A DNA stretch of 64,000 nucleotides from Forficula auricularia (GCA_024734495.1 JALMQS010000075.1:6917129-6981128), one strand, 5' to 3'. Shown: positions 46,041 to 58,682, counted from the stretch's first letter. The notes: generated by a model from the sequence alone, not told the origin. A program made the numbers and translations.

Positions 46041-47530
46041 AAAAATTGAAAAAAAAAAAAATATAAGTTTAGCGTAAGACCCCAGGTACATCCGCCATCT
46101 CGAATATATGTGGTATATTATATATATTTCTAGCAACATTCACCATTTTTTGAAATTTTTAAAATAAAAAACTCAAAAATTAGATCTTTTGGTTGAATCA
46201 TTTTTTTTTTAATTTTAACTGATTTAATAAGATGTCTTAAAAAACTACCTAAATTCTTCAAAAAATAGAGTCCAATTTGCTTATAAACTTTTTTTAATTA
46301 TTTATCAAATATTCTATTAATATTTTCAAAAATTAATCATTTCTGAATGATAATTTGTGTGCCGAAATGTTTATCATGTGTTAGAATGAAAGCCCTTGAC
46401 TCATACTCAAGAGTTCTTAAGTCATGCATCTCTAGATAACTTCAGAAATGGAATGATTCAAACGTTGCTTTTATGCTTAAATAAAGGATACAATCATTTC
46501 TAGTTAAAAAACACAATGATTTAATCTTTAGACAAATTTTCACCCTATCATTCTAATTTAAAATTTCTAAAAAAAAAGTCAAGAATCTAGACAAACAACT
46601 TCCTGTAATATATCTCTATCAAAATTGTCCAACTTGTTTTTATTCAATGGGATGAATTTTGGCTCTGATTGTTGTTCTATATTTGATACCAAGATTGAGT
46701 GCCATTCATTCCTGGCTCGTTCATTGTCCGCTCGCCTTTCCCTCACACAGGTCATATTTCTTGTATTGTAGTGAATAGGCCATTAATTAAATACAAAAGC
46801 CATATATATATATATAGAAATATAAGTGCTCCATTAAAATATATTCTAACCGTTTCGAAATTTCTTAATAGGGCAATATGGAGAGAGATTTGAAAGAGAA
46901 AAAAAAATTTATTGGGGAAATAATTAATAACACAATTACGTTAAATCGTTATGCAAATTAGATCAAATTCAAACTTGATTCGTTTAAGACAATAAATTGT
47001 TTTTTTTTTTTGTATTTTATTTTGCTGCAGCTTGGTACTTTTTCAATCTATTGGGTAGAGAGATATTATATTTAGGTTAATTAAAAAGTAAATTTCCTAA
47101 TAAATCGTATGCAACGATGTCGACGCAACATCCAGTAAGAACAATTATCGTGTCTGGAATTAGAGCTGAAAGCTTCTTCAACAAGGATTAGCCTTCAAAT
47201 GAAATTATAGATTGATGAAAGGGATATATATAGGCTGAATCAATTACTTAGGAAGCGTGGTTATTCGATTTCTGTCAAGAACAATAGACAGACGTCCTCA
47301 TAAAAACGTCTCCAAAAATAAAGATGAGCTTTAAAAAATAAACTCCCTCAGAATCAAATTCAATTTGTAACTAAAATACGATTATTGATATATATTTTAT
47401 ATATTATTATTACATTCGAAATGCATGCAAAACCTAATAAACTAAAAGTTGTCTCGAATTAGTAAAATATTTTTTTATTTATTTTCACTAATCAGAAGAC
47501 ACAATCCTAGATTGGTTAATTGTAAGATTT
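46041..47530. other. AT-rich intron 2 sequence without a supported feature
   Basis: A TA dinucleotide run is seen at 46805-46816. A 64-codon frame at 46699-46893 has no recognisable domain. Confidence 0.4.
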
Positions 47531-47869
47531 GCATTTTTTATCAATATTATCACTAATTAATTTTATTTATTTGATTTAAATTAATTTTTCTTTCGAACTA
47601 TTTTCTTTTACGCCTAAGCGCATTGATATTTTTTTTTAGAAAATGCTTGATTTGGTTTTTTTCTCATTATCCCTTTGAAATCAATTATTTTTTTACATGA
47701 AAGACCGCTAGTGAATATTCGCCTGAAATATATTTACATATTGATGATGAAAATAAATAATAAATAAATAAATAAATCCTTGGAAACTATATAGTCTCAA
47801 ATTAGTAAAATATTTATATATTTTTGTTTATTCGCATCAAACTAAAGACAAAATCATTAATTTATTTCA
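47531..47869. repeat. Direct repeat, copy 1 (about 340 bp)
   Basis: This matches 55695-56000 in the same orientation: GCATTTTTTATCAATATTAT, CTTTTACGCCTAAGCGCATT, GAAAGACCGCTAGTGAATAT, TGGAAACTATATAGTCTCAA. It contains a TTGATGATGA, AAAT microsatellite, TTGGAAACTATATAGTC unit at 47741-47800. A 50-bp stretch (TTTGGTTTTTTTCTCATTAT) is absent from the second copy. Confidence 0.8.
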
Positions 47870-49402
47870 TATAAATTTTCTAACCAGTTGATGAGTTCAA
47901 TTATATGTCATTTTTGGACCTGACAAATGCACACCATAAGTATTATTATCACTGAATGACGCCATAAATAAATTATATTACGAATTTTTATATAAAAAAA
48001 AAACTAAGATACGATCTTGCAATCTAAAATTCCGTATATTAATGGATTTGGCAAGAAAATTTTACTTACTTTTATTTATTTTAATTTTTTTTTTTTTTTA
48101 CATAAACATGTACTAGTGTAACTAGACATACAAGAGAGCGGAGATCTAATTGAAATCAACGATAACGAGTTCCAATTGCAACAACAGAAAGAGAATGTGT
48201 AATTGGAACAACTTCTCTCATTAAAACACAACTCTTGTTTAACATTCTTAGTATATATGTACGTATATCGTCATTCGAAAAGGCTTCTGTACAATTTCAG
48301 TAACATAGAAAAGAGCCTTATTATATTATTAGAATAAACCAACTATACCTGAAAGGGTCGTGTTAGAATAGAATTAAAACGTGTACATTTGGTTGACTAA
48401 CTTCAAGGGGCTTATCCTGAGGGCGAGTGGAATCTTGCTCAAAGTTTAGGAAATATTTATATATATTCCTCCAAGCATTTTAAATTTAAAATGGAATATA
48501 TAAAACCTGAAGAATATATTATGTATTTTTATTTGTAAGTCTTTTATATACAAAACATTATCTGTTATAAAAATACAAAAGTATTTTCTATAAAAGAAAG
48601 TTTTTCTTTCCATATCAATAATTGTTTAGTTTCTGACAAGAGTTTTAGTCATTATTTGGAAACTAGGCTTATCTAACTAAAAATTGTCTATTTGGGTGCA
48701 AGCAGACTTGAGTAAAAATTTGCATGACACTTCCATAATGTAATTTAAGCTTAAGCGAAGCTCGCGATTCCAGTAAACCTTTTTAGTTCTTTTCAAATTA
48801 CCCTCAAATCGATGATTATGAAATCTATTCAAGGATAAAAAAATGAGTTTCATTAGGAAAGAGCGTACTAGTTAGAGTAATCAATGATACAAACAATCGC
48901 TCAATATATATCAGCAAGTAGATACTTAACGCAAGAGGTGTCAATTTATTTTTAAAGGGAGATTTAAAAGCTCGGATACTGATGCATGGCAGAAGAGTAG
49001 AAGCAATACTATTAAATCCAGCACAGGATCTGTGCTCCGATCCACGTAGGTACTATCTGAATTAGTGGGAGTAACAAGAAAAATGCTTTATAATAAAGAA
49101 AATGATTTACAATAAAACCTTATGTGGAAAAATTTCTTCATAAAAAAAAATGTTACTACTACTTACATCAATTAAGATTATGGTGATTATAATTTTTCCT
49201 CTTTTATTTCTATTGAAATTTTATGATAATACTTTTGAGAAAAAAATATATACATTAATTATATACGAGATTAAATAAGTACTTAGTTAGAACATTGATG
49301 GCGGATATGAGATAACTACCATGAATAGATGCATTTGATGTATCTTAAGATAAGAAGAAGAGTACATAGAAATAGGATATTCCAGAGCGCGGGTGAACTC
49401 AC
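47870..49402. other. AT-rich intron 2 sequence without a supported feature
   Basis: A T run lies near 48088-48100. Nothing else was recognised. Confidence 0.4.
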
Positions 49403-49544
49403 CTTCCTTAAGAGGTGTTCTTATTTCATTCCTCCAGTTAGCCTTTTGGCTGGAAGTACTATTTTGGTCTTGTAAGCATTTTTGAAGGCCACTAAGATAT
49501 GCACGCGCCGTCTGATGGTGCAAGCGGCTGACATCACCATCAGT
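49403..49544 (-). CDS. Candidate internal exon of an unidentified antisense gene inside intron 2
   Basis: On the - strand a pyrimidine-rich acceptor (CTTTGCCCTTGGTAG) ends at 49545, and the segment leaves through AAGGAAG followed by GTGAGTTC at 49402. Length is 142 bases: 47 open codons plus one base. The peptide starts TDGDVSRLHHQTARAYLSGL, continues QKCLQDQNSTSSQKANWRNE and ends IRTPLKE; it is mixed-composition and partly amphipathic, unlike the Lys/Asn/Ile-rich chance frames nearby. It could belong to the same antisense gene as 16931-17071, but the phases cannot be linked without the intervening exons. A second - strand frame is also open here after another GTGCAG, so the frame choice is not certain. 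Confidence 0.33.
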
Positions 49545-51178
49545 CTACCAAGGGCAAAGCTGCTGTTGCTGTTGCGGCTGCTGCTCGTGTCGACCTGCAC
49601 AAAAACATCAGGAGGGTCATCAGATTACTTCATAAAATACGGGTCAAAGGCTAAGCCGAAATGATAATAATATCAATATTATTATTTTCATTAATGAACT
49701 CGTACACTCATCATTTCGAATTGTTACAAATTTCTTCATAATATTCTCAATTTCTTTGCAAGTGAACTTTGTGTTTGACGTTAAACTGGGAGGTTAATAA
49801 AATATTAAAAAGAACTTTGAATTTCAACGTTCCATGACATCAGTGTGTAAAATATTTCGCCAAGATCCTGTAGATTTGAAATTTCCTAATGAAAGAGAGG
49901 CAAGTTTTTTTTTTCTCAATATTTCCTCTCTTATAAAATTAATAAATAAAATTACTTTCTAAAATTATAAAACAAACTATTAAAGTTACATTAATGATTG
50001 TATCAAAGAAACACAAAACCTCATGTTAAACAATAAAACCAGATTATTTAGATACAACCAAAAAATTAAGAAATAAGTAATTTTACAATGCCTAATATAT
50101 ATTTAATTATAAGGCTGAAAGATGTTACATACAAAAAAATGCAACATCTATAAGCTGGAATTATAAATTTTTAATTTTAATTTATAAAAATTTATAATTC
50201 TTGCAGGAGACACACTCTTTTATTGTCTCCTTCAATTTATAAAAATTCTGCTGCTCTCGACAAAAAGAAACTTCCAATTTAAGGATTTACTTATAGAAAA
50301 TAAGATCGGATAAATTTTAGTGGCTGCGTTAAAGTCGAATGCATGTGGAGGCCGATTTCAAAAAATTGAAGATTATAAAGATGAAAGCAGAAAGTTTTTT
50401 CCAATATTGTAAAATTCATAGGAATCAACAAATTAGCGAATATGTTTTTAGGATTTTTCAATTTGTGTTTACCTAAAAGACAAATTCGAAAAAATTTAAT
50501 CTTCAGAATGTTGGGATATAAAAGGTTTGTTGCTAAAGAGTGGGGGGATGCTACTGTAAATAAGTATAAATGAAGTTGTTAAACCCTATATTTTTGTGAA
50601 ATAATTTATTAAAGGTTTCATACTTGAAAACGACCACAGATTAAACCGATCGAAACGTCGTAGTTATATTGTATTATATGTTGGTGTGTTCATTAAATTA
50701 TGTGTGATTTAAATAACAATTTAACTTTCATAAATAAATAATTAAATTGATAGTAGAGAAGTCTATAACCTTCGAACACAGCTCAGAAAATTTAATAAAG
50801 ATCCATTATAATTTAGACATTTTAAAGTGAGTGATCTCTAATCGGACGAGATTTAAAATATCTACCACTTAAAAAAAAACTTATATTTTTCACATAAAAT
50901 AAAATTCATCATGTTAAGATTCTCTAAGTAAAATTGCTATCAACTCTGAATTAAAAAAAAATGAAATTGATTAGTAATTGACTTAGAAATATGTTGCAAT
51001 TTTTTTAATCTTATCTCTATTGTAATTTTAAATTAATACTAAAAAAATTCGCTGATTAAAAAGAAAACGAATATGTTTTGAAATCGACAGCCGAAGCTGG
51101 ATTGATAAAAATACAAATACTTGAAATCTATCAATTTCTCATATGGATGTTTTTATAAGCATCGGTGTCATCACGCGG
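49545..51178. other. Intron 2 sequence
   Basis: GC-richer for the first 70 bp (CTGCTGTTGCTGTTGCGGCT, which reads as a Gln-rich run on the - strand), then AT-rich. A CGATCGAAACGTCG motif lies at 50647-50660. Confidence 0.35.
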
Positions 51179-51440
51179 TTTTTTTTTTTTTTTTTTTTTA
51201 TTTCAATGTGGGCGTCGTGAATGAATTCCATCCACCTCTGTGATTAGTTCCACTGGTCCGAACGGCGTGAGAACGCGAGTGTCTCCTCTTGTTCGTTTTG
51301 TTGTTGTTGTTGGCTGTACTATTGCTTAACACGTTTGCTAGCAGTTTATGAACTCGGTTAAAAGTCGGTGTCGAAAGCCCCTCGAGTTTGGACAGAGAGG
51401 AGGGTGATTGGCAAAACCAAAGAATGCTTACTGCTGCCAT
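51179..51440 (-). pseudogene. Poly(A)-tailed open frame, possible retrocopy fragment
   Basis: On the - strand an 80-codon frame ends LK-stop, and its TAA leads straight into a run of 21 A (T at 51179-51199 on the + strand). The encoded peptide is Asn/Ser/Thr/Arg-rich (for example STANNNNKTNKRRHSRSH). A frame closing at the start of a long A tail is what a 5'-truncated retroposed transcript leaves, but no target-site duplication was found and the family is unknown. The + strand is also partly open (51388-51585). Confidence 0.22.
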
Positions 51441-51839
51441 TTGCCTGAGCAGGAAGCTGTCTCAATCCGAAACGTCAGCAAGAATCAGGAAAATCAAAAA
51501 TGACAGACTGACTGACAAACAAACTCTCCGTGATTTCAAAGTATCATTAAATATTCAAGAAACGATTAACAAATCAGGGATTTAATTCAAACATTAGTGG
51601 AAAAAATTATTTTTAGGGTCAGTTTACTTTCGGATCTAAAAGTGTTTCACTTTCATAATACACTTCTGTAGTAGTATTTATTCAATGAAGTAGATTTTTC
51701 GTTTTAGACCTCAAAGATATTTAAGGTCACACGTACCTCTCTTGCACAAAAACAATTCGGGTCAGTTTGACACAAAAATTCAACTACGAAGCTAGGGGAT
51801 TATTTTAATTAAATATCATTCGCATCCATCATAAATTTG

Positions 51840-52434
51840 TAACAGGAATAGCAGGGAATTGGACAAAAATTAAAAACACAAGAGTTTTTATTAAATGGCC
51901 CAGACGTTTCGTTAATTTATTTTGACTTCCTCAGTGGTCCATTTAATCACTCTTTGTCATAAATAATTTCACTATATGACAAAACATCATTAATCTTTTT
52001 TTCAATACTTTCCTGATGTTTTGTCGTACCTATAATGAAATTGTTTTTTGACAGAGTGATTGAATGGGCCAATGAGGAAGGTAAAATAAATTGACGAATC
52101 GTCTGGCTCATTGTAACAGGATTAGCAGGGAATTGGACAAAAATTAAAAATATAGAGTTTTTGTTAAATGGGTCAGACGTTTCGTTAATTTATTTTGACT
52201 TCCTCAGCGGCCCATTTAATCAATCTTTGTCAAAAGGAATTTCACTATACGAAAAAACATCATTAATTTTTTTTAATACATTCCTGATGTTTTGTCGTAT
52301 AGTGAAATTGTTTTTTGACAAAGAGTGATTAAATGGGCCACTGAGGAATTCAAAATAAATTGACGAAACGGCTGGCCCATTTAATAAAAACTCTGTGTTT
52401 TTGATTTTTGTCCAATTCACTGCTAATCCTGTTA
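51840..52434. mobile_element. Tandem pair of palindromic hammerhead-like repeats
   Basis: Unit 2 (52114-52434) is a full palindrome: TAACAGGATTAGCAGGGAAT at the left and ATTCACTGCTAATCCTGTTA at the right, with arms of about 150 bp. Unit 1 (51840-52113) is the same element lacking its right end and abuts unit 2 head to tail. Each arm carries ATGGGCCA, CTGAGGAA, TTGACGAAACG, (T/G)CTGGCCCAT, in which ATGGGCCA and TGGCCCAT pair to close the motif. The - strand frame 52220-52420 follows the palindrome and is not a gene. Confidence 0.75.
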
Positions 52435-53580
52435 GAAAATTATTTTAACTGTTAAACCTACAGTCTTTTGATAATATTTAATGCAGGAAGTAATCGATAA
52501 CCTGATAATATCGAAGTTCTTATAAAATAACTACTGATTAATTTTTTCGTGATGATATCAAATTTAATTAAGCTTCTGTAATGATACTTGAGTATACATT
52601 AAGCAAGACAATAAATGAATCAACAAATTTTTATTCATTTTTTTGAAATTTAATTTTAAAAACAGTTTTCTACTTATATTTTTCTGGGATATAATATAGT
52701 GAATTAATTTGACGTTACTGCTTCTCATTTCGTGGTGACTGTTTTTCTAATTATTTGTGAGCAATAAAGATATATTTTTTTAATTTTTAATTGAAATAGC
52801 AGATTCTCATAAAAACAAAGTGGTAAATGAAAATTTTATTTCAATTAAAATTAAAATTCTTCTTTGTTTTATGTTATTATTTTGCCGTTGATGAGATAAT
52901 TATGAGAGTAACGATAAAATTATATAAATTGAAATAGTGTAGTAATTATTAATAATAATTGCAATAGTTCGTGATATAAAATTTGATCTAATTATTATTA
53001 GCAATTTTTTATTAAAAAGAAAAATCACAAAAGAAATTTTTCAATTTAAAATAAATGAGAGAAAGTCGAGTGTATACCTATTCTATTTCAGAAGACTTAG
53101 TAATTAAACCTGATTGGAATATTGTTATGATACTATAGACATATATTACTATCTGTTATGAAGATAATTAGATATTTTTGGCTTAATGGTCATGAAAAGA
53201 AATCCTAAATAAGGAAGAGAGGACGCCGGTTGTTGCTTTCATAACAATTACTTACTTTTGAAATAAAAGAGACGAAATGCAAGAGTATAAAGACAGACAG
53301 GAGGGGGAAACAAAAAACACAAATTCTATTACATACAGAGAGGATATTGAGGCTGAAATAAACATAAATATTTACATCATTTTTTGATGTTAATGCAATC
53401 AAAGGAAAATTGCAAATATTTAGTATTTTCAGAGTAAAAATGGTAAAATTATAATTTTTGAATAAATACCAATTATTTATATCAAGCATCATTATTCAGA
53501 TACAAGATACTTTAAGAAGGGTAACTTTGAAAAATAATACATTGAAACACTTGTAGATTTACGCGATAATTTTTGTAATT
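52435..53580. other. AT-rich intron 2 sequence without a supported feature
   Basis: A 95-codon - strand frame at 53205-53492 is hydrophobic low-complexity (Phe/Ile/Leu/Val/Asn). A good - strand donor (CAAAA|GTAAGT) at about 53253 has no assignable exon. Confidence 0.35.
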
Positions 53581-53987
53581 TATGTTGCAGTAAAGACCCT
53601 CTTTTAGTAAGAACGAGTTCTTACTAGTTAAAACGCGTTTCACTGAATATTTTTGTGGCAAATTGAATTTACTGATGTTAGTTGAGTTGGGTTCTAGAAT
53701 CTTCATTTTTGACCTTCCGCCTCATTTGGGTGTTTATTTACAAAATTTTTTAAACTAAAATGTCAAAAATTACATCCTCTACAACTTTGCTTCTAATTTT
53801 TAACATTTTCGTTTAAAATTTTTTGAAAATGAACACCCAAGAAGGTCAAAAATGAAGATTCTAGACCTTTGAACCAAACTCAACCAACATCAGTAAATTC
53901 TAATTGCCACAAAGGTATTCAGTGAAACGCGTTTTAACTACCGTTCTTACCGTTCTTACTACAAAACGGGTTTTTACTGCAACATAT
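53581..53987. mobile_element. 400-bp foldback family, copy C (complete)
   Basis: The left end is TATGTTGCAGTAAAGACC and the right end is GGGTTTTTACTGCAACATAT; the arms pair throughout, with the centre near 53790 (CAACTTTGCTTCTAATTTTT). Near the right end CCGTTCTTA is duplicated in tandem (53941 and 53951). The sequence stays close to copy B despite 10 kb separation. Confidence 0.8.
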
Positions 53988-55694
53988 AGGTATAATCCCT
54001 TTGACTGAATTTGAATTCATTTTTGTTTTCTGGCCTTAAGTTTGTGGTAGGGATGATTTGTTACATCAGACCGGTAGAGTGGGGGTAAAATTATAAGACT
54101 TTACTAAATAAACTACCTATATTATAAAAATTAAAAACTTTAGATTATTATTAAACAATTTAAACAATAAACTTACATTAAAAAGACTTATATGTATTGG
54201 ATTTTCTTGTTTTGAACTAAAATTTGAATTTTAAATTTTTGAGGTAAAGAAGACACCAATCATTAAAAAAATATGTAACAAAATAAAATATTCTATATTT
54301 TTATGTATTGTAAACCGTTACAAATTATCTAATTAAATAGTAGTTGGCATCTTTTATTTCAGCTACTTGTAATTTATTATTATTCAAAGTTCCAACCCCT
54401 AGCTTCATGACCCATCTCCACCCAAATTTCATGAAAAGTACCCCCCCCCCCCCCATTTTATTCAATTCTAAAGAATTAGAAGGGCTTTTTATTATTACAT
54501 TTTGTTGAAGTTATAAAACTTGATCGTTTTTATTTTTAACATACAATGCTAAAATTGGAAAATTTTCACCCCCCTCCAGAAACGTCTTAACCTCCCACCC
54601 TGTATTATTTATCGCAGTAAGTATTTCACAAAGAAATTGAGTCGATATTATTCTATCGACAATGCAATTTGCAATTTTATTTATTTTGTAATTCACACGT
54701 CTCCATAGCAATATAATTAAATAACTTCAATCTGCTGTAGAAACCAATGACCACTAATGGCTCCGATTTATAATTATTTGCTCAATTAATCGTGAGTGAA
54801 AGGTTCAAAAATAAAAATAAAAAACGCCCCACCATAAAAGAATCAATCTTCTTAGAAAATATTTGCAAAATAGAATGTTAATCGAGTGTTATTCCCATTT
54901 GTTATATTATTATGGCATAGATGCAGGATTTCCTAAAAGAAGAATTTCAAGTGTTGAGAAACCCATAGTTAAATTACTAAATACAAGAAATGAACAGCGA
55001 GCGAGAGATGTTAATGCGTTTATTGAGAAAGTAGTCGCGGTCGATACAACCCGGTTGACTCAATCGGGAGAGAAATGTTTTATTATCGGTCGAAATAGCA
55101 AATTAACATTTTGTAATCGGACATTAATTATTGAATTGTAATTGAATTGTTTTAATGGTAATGGATGAAAAGACAACAAAGTATTTATTAGATTGATAAT
55201 CAATTTAATTAATTTTATATAGAAAGAAGCGATGTTTTTTCTTTTTATTTGTTTCATTTATGATACATAAAAAAAAAACATGGGCTTGAATGGAGATAGA
55301 GTGGGCGGTGTGGATTGAATTCGTGTTATGAAATAATCACCTGCCTACTGATATCTAGCAATTTGCATAGAGACTTCACGCCCTTCTCTTTCACTTGGCG
55401 AAAACCCCTTCTTCCGCTTTCGCGAGGTCTTTTACCTTTCCCAGGAAGGAGATTATCTCGCTAAAGGATGCAATATTAGGTGAAATTTATTAATATCACT
55501 GTTTAAAAGTATTGACAAAAAATCTTTTATTTTTCTAAAAAAAAAATCTCTAAATAAAAAATGTAGCAAAAGTCATCATGAAGCAAAATAATATGTTCTT
55601 ACTAATAATCTTTTTGATTACATTATTTTAAAAATTTTAAACATTAAAAAATTTAATAAATATAAATATTTATTATTTATTTTATTTGAGAAAA
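53988..55694. other. Intron 2 sequence with one ambiguous frame
   Basis: A 14-C run lies at 54441-54454. The + strand frame 54863-55141 (92 codons, for example FPKRRISSVEKPIVKLLNTR) has mixed composition but no recognised domain and no clear splice sites. The sequence 55290-55450 is GC-richer. Confidence 0.35.
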
Positions 55695-56000
55695 GCATTT
55701 TTTATCAATATCATCAGTAATTAATTTTATTTATTTGAATTAAATTAATTTTTCTTTCGAACTATTTTCTTTTACGCCTAAGCGTATTGATATTTTTTTT
55801 TTAGAAAATGCTCACGCATTTTTTAAATGAAAGACCGCTAGTGAATATTCGCCTAAAATATATTTACAATACTGATGTTGAAAATAAATAACAAATAAAT
55901 AAATAAATCCTTGGAAACTATATAGTCTCAAATTAGTAAAAATGTATATACTTTTTGTTTATTCACATCAAACTAAAGACAAAATCATTAATTTATTTCA
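55695..56000. repeat. Direct repeat, copy 2 (about 306 bp)
   Basis: Second copy of 47531-47869, about 8.2 kb further on. It carries ACTGATGTTGA, AAAT microsatellite, TTGGAAACTATATAGTC at 55871-55930. It has an internal deletion relative to copy 1 after AGAAAATGCT. Confidence 0.8.
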
Positions 56001-57960
56001 AATAAGCGAGATATTTCTTCAACCTGTTTATAATTAATAATTATATGAAATGTAATAGGGAATTCACCCGCCCCTGTCATCTACTGGCAAAAAGTTATCG
56101 GATAAACAAACTCTATCCTCCCATAAGAATAATACATTTACACTTCCTTTTACTAGCATCTCTGATTTTCGCCAATATAAAAAAAATAAATAAATTAGTT
56201 TAATCGTAGTTCAAACTTAATCGGCAACTCTGTTTCCTTTAACAATCGCTACACTCGCTATAACAGCTATTATTAAATAAAACAATAGTGTTATCGAAAA
56301 GTTAATGTAAGTAACTACTCCAATTCTTATTGTTATTTTCTTGTATTAAAAAGCATTCATACAGAGGTTAGTGTAAATTTTGGAAGCATAATACTTTGAA
56401 CTTCGTTGTTTGATTGGCCACTAGCAGCTTATGAGTTAATTTTGAATTGAAAATTAATTTATGAAAATTTTTTATAATTATTTATAAGTTTTTTTTTTTT
56501 TTAATTTCTTAGTGATTTATTCCATATTACTTGGTATATAATTTTACTTATTATAATTTTTTCAAAAAATAAATATTATTGCCGCTTTTTTACCTACTGT
56601 TGCAAAATAGAAGATAGCTTGATCATTGATTTGTTTTAATATATAAAAATATTTTTAATTTAATCAATATCGAATTATACTGGCAACCCTAAAATGAATT
56701 AATGTATTATATACTTATATCATTTTTAAAGAAATTTTGAATTAAATAAATAATAATTACATCATTTTCCCTGCTTAATATAAATAGAGAGACAATTTTA
56801 TTAACTTATCTTTAATAAACATTGTTTTTTCAAATTGCTAGTTTCCAGCCTGATAAATCATCCTGGAAATGTATATATATCTAACGAGTTTGTTAACGCT
56901 TGTCTAAGAATTTCTTTTGTACTTTTAGAAAAATTTATTGCAAAAGTAAATAGGAAGTAAGAAATCGATAATCCAAATAAATATCGATGTATGTGCTAAC
57001 GATTATGAAATTATTTCACTAGAAAGAATATAAATAATTTTTCTTTCTAGATCTATTAATAAAGTAAAAATCAAAAAAAAAAAAAAAACATCGAGGTAAA
57101 TGTCAGTGCACAAAGATACTTTTGACAAGAAGATTAAGAGTTTTCTCTAAAGATCATAAATTTCGCTAGTTAAAATAATGACTTGATTTCCTTTCTTTCT
57201 TGTCTCTCTCTTTGGTCCGATCTCGAGGATTAATTAATTGATTGATCGATTTATTGGAATTATTATTTTTCAACATACAAATCGAATTATGGCAAGTTGT
57301 TCTCTGAGCTCTATTTAGTCGTCAATCTAGTTAACGAGTTAATCTATTCGATTTATGATGCAAAAGAAAACTAACTAGTGATTACAAATGCTAATAATTA
57401 ATAGAGTAAAATGTAGTTGAGATTATTTAAAAAAATAGTAAAAATTTGTTAAATTAATAAAAAAACAATATCTTAATTGATCGTTTAAATCAATATTATA
57501 TTCATTTTCTTAATCATTTATTTATTTATCTATTGGGCTATTTGTTTATTTATTTAATATACGCTTGTGCTGAGAAAATAGGGAGCATATCGTAATATAA
57601 ATCGATAATTTAACTTTTAATGATTAGCGATTCGGTGGTGTATCACACCCTTACTGTGAAACTTCAACTTCAAACTCAATATAATTTAACAACATGTTTC
57701 ATTATCAACCAACACCGCGTTCCCCAAGTTTTTTTAATAGAATTCACAGACAGAGAAGGGGTTCTAATCTCCCTAAGAAATTTTTTGAATTATAAAATTA
57801 TTCAGTCATTTAATTTTCAAGTGAGATGTTTTTTTTAATGTTTGAACCCTGAAAAGCAGTTGATCATTCCAAAATTATCAGATTTTAATATCAATCAACA
57901 ATATAACATAGATCCCTTCTGAACCTTAGTTTTATATAGAGATGAGGTCCTACAATTCTT

Positions 57961-57995
<35 letters not shown>

Positions 57996-58475
57996 TTCTC
58001 AAAAATAATCAGCTAAGTAGTGTCCTGAATTATATTAAACTATTTACATTTTTAAAATAAGCTTTATATTAAAAAAATATTGTAGGGCGTAATAAAAGAG
58101 AAATGGGGGTTAATAAGAGGGTAGATATATAATATTATCTATAATCAAACTCGTTAAGTGATATAAGGAATCATTTTAATCAGGATAAGAGAGAGAATTT
58201 TTGAGCCTTTGGAGGCGAAGCTACTAGCTTATTATTTCACTCTGTAGCTGGCGCTGACCGTAGCCGCCTTTTATACAAATAATACCATATACATATATAA
58301 AATACTACAATATTTTAAGTGAAGACATAGTATAAGAAATTTTTAAATTAAATTGCTTAAACAAAATCGATATTAAATCCTAGAATCAGGGCACAAATAT
58401 TATTGTTTACGAGTAGCAAAGTTGAAACAAAAAATTTGACGTTTTTATTTATAAAATTGATTTTTAGCTTTCTAG
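56001..58475. other. AT-rich intron 2 sequence
   Basis: A 25-A run lies at 57961-57985, with no element body identified upstream. The frame 57620-57838 looks like chance. Confidence 0.35.
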
Positions 58476-58682
58476 ACAAAACATTCGTTGCATTTAGAAA
58501 AAGAGGTTGATGAATTTAAATTTAATTATATAGTTGTCGCAGTTGGTGTAGGCAAAGAAAAAAAACTAATAAATGATGTCTGGCGAAAGGATTCTTCAGC
58601 CAAGGCCAAGGATGATCCAGCATTGAGACTTTCAGTTAATTTTAGACTGACCGAAATAAAATTACCTAAAAAAGAAAGTTAA
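58476..58682 (+). CDS. Candidate 3' terminal exon or gene fragment, unidentified
   Basis: A TTTTTAGCTTTCTAG tract ends at 58475 and is followed by 68 open codons ending in TAA at 58680-58682. The peptide has a charged start (HLEKEVDEFKFNYIVVAVGV), a middle GKEKKLINDVWRKD and an end LSVNFRLTEIKLPKKES. Alternating hydrophobic and charged residues and several Ala, Gly, Val and Asp codons make it more protein-like than most frames nearby. No family was recognised. It could be a last exon of a gene on this strand, a transposon remnant or chance. No AATAAA follows within about 100 bases. Confidence 0.2.
   Translation, partial: TKHSLHLEKEVDEFKFNYIVVAVGVGKEKKLINDVWRKDSSAKAKDDPALRLSVNFRLTEIKLPKKES

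Noticed and set aside
52220..52420. 66-codon - strand frame
   Set aside because: It lies wholly inside the second palindromic repeat unit.
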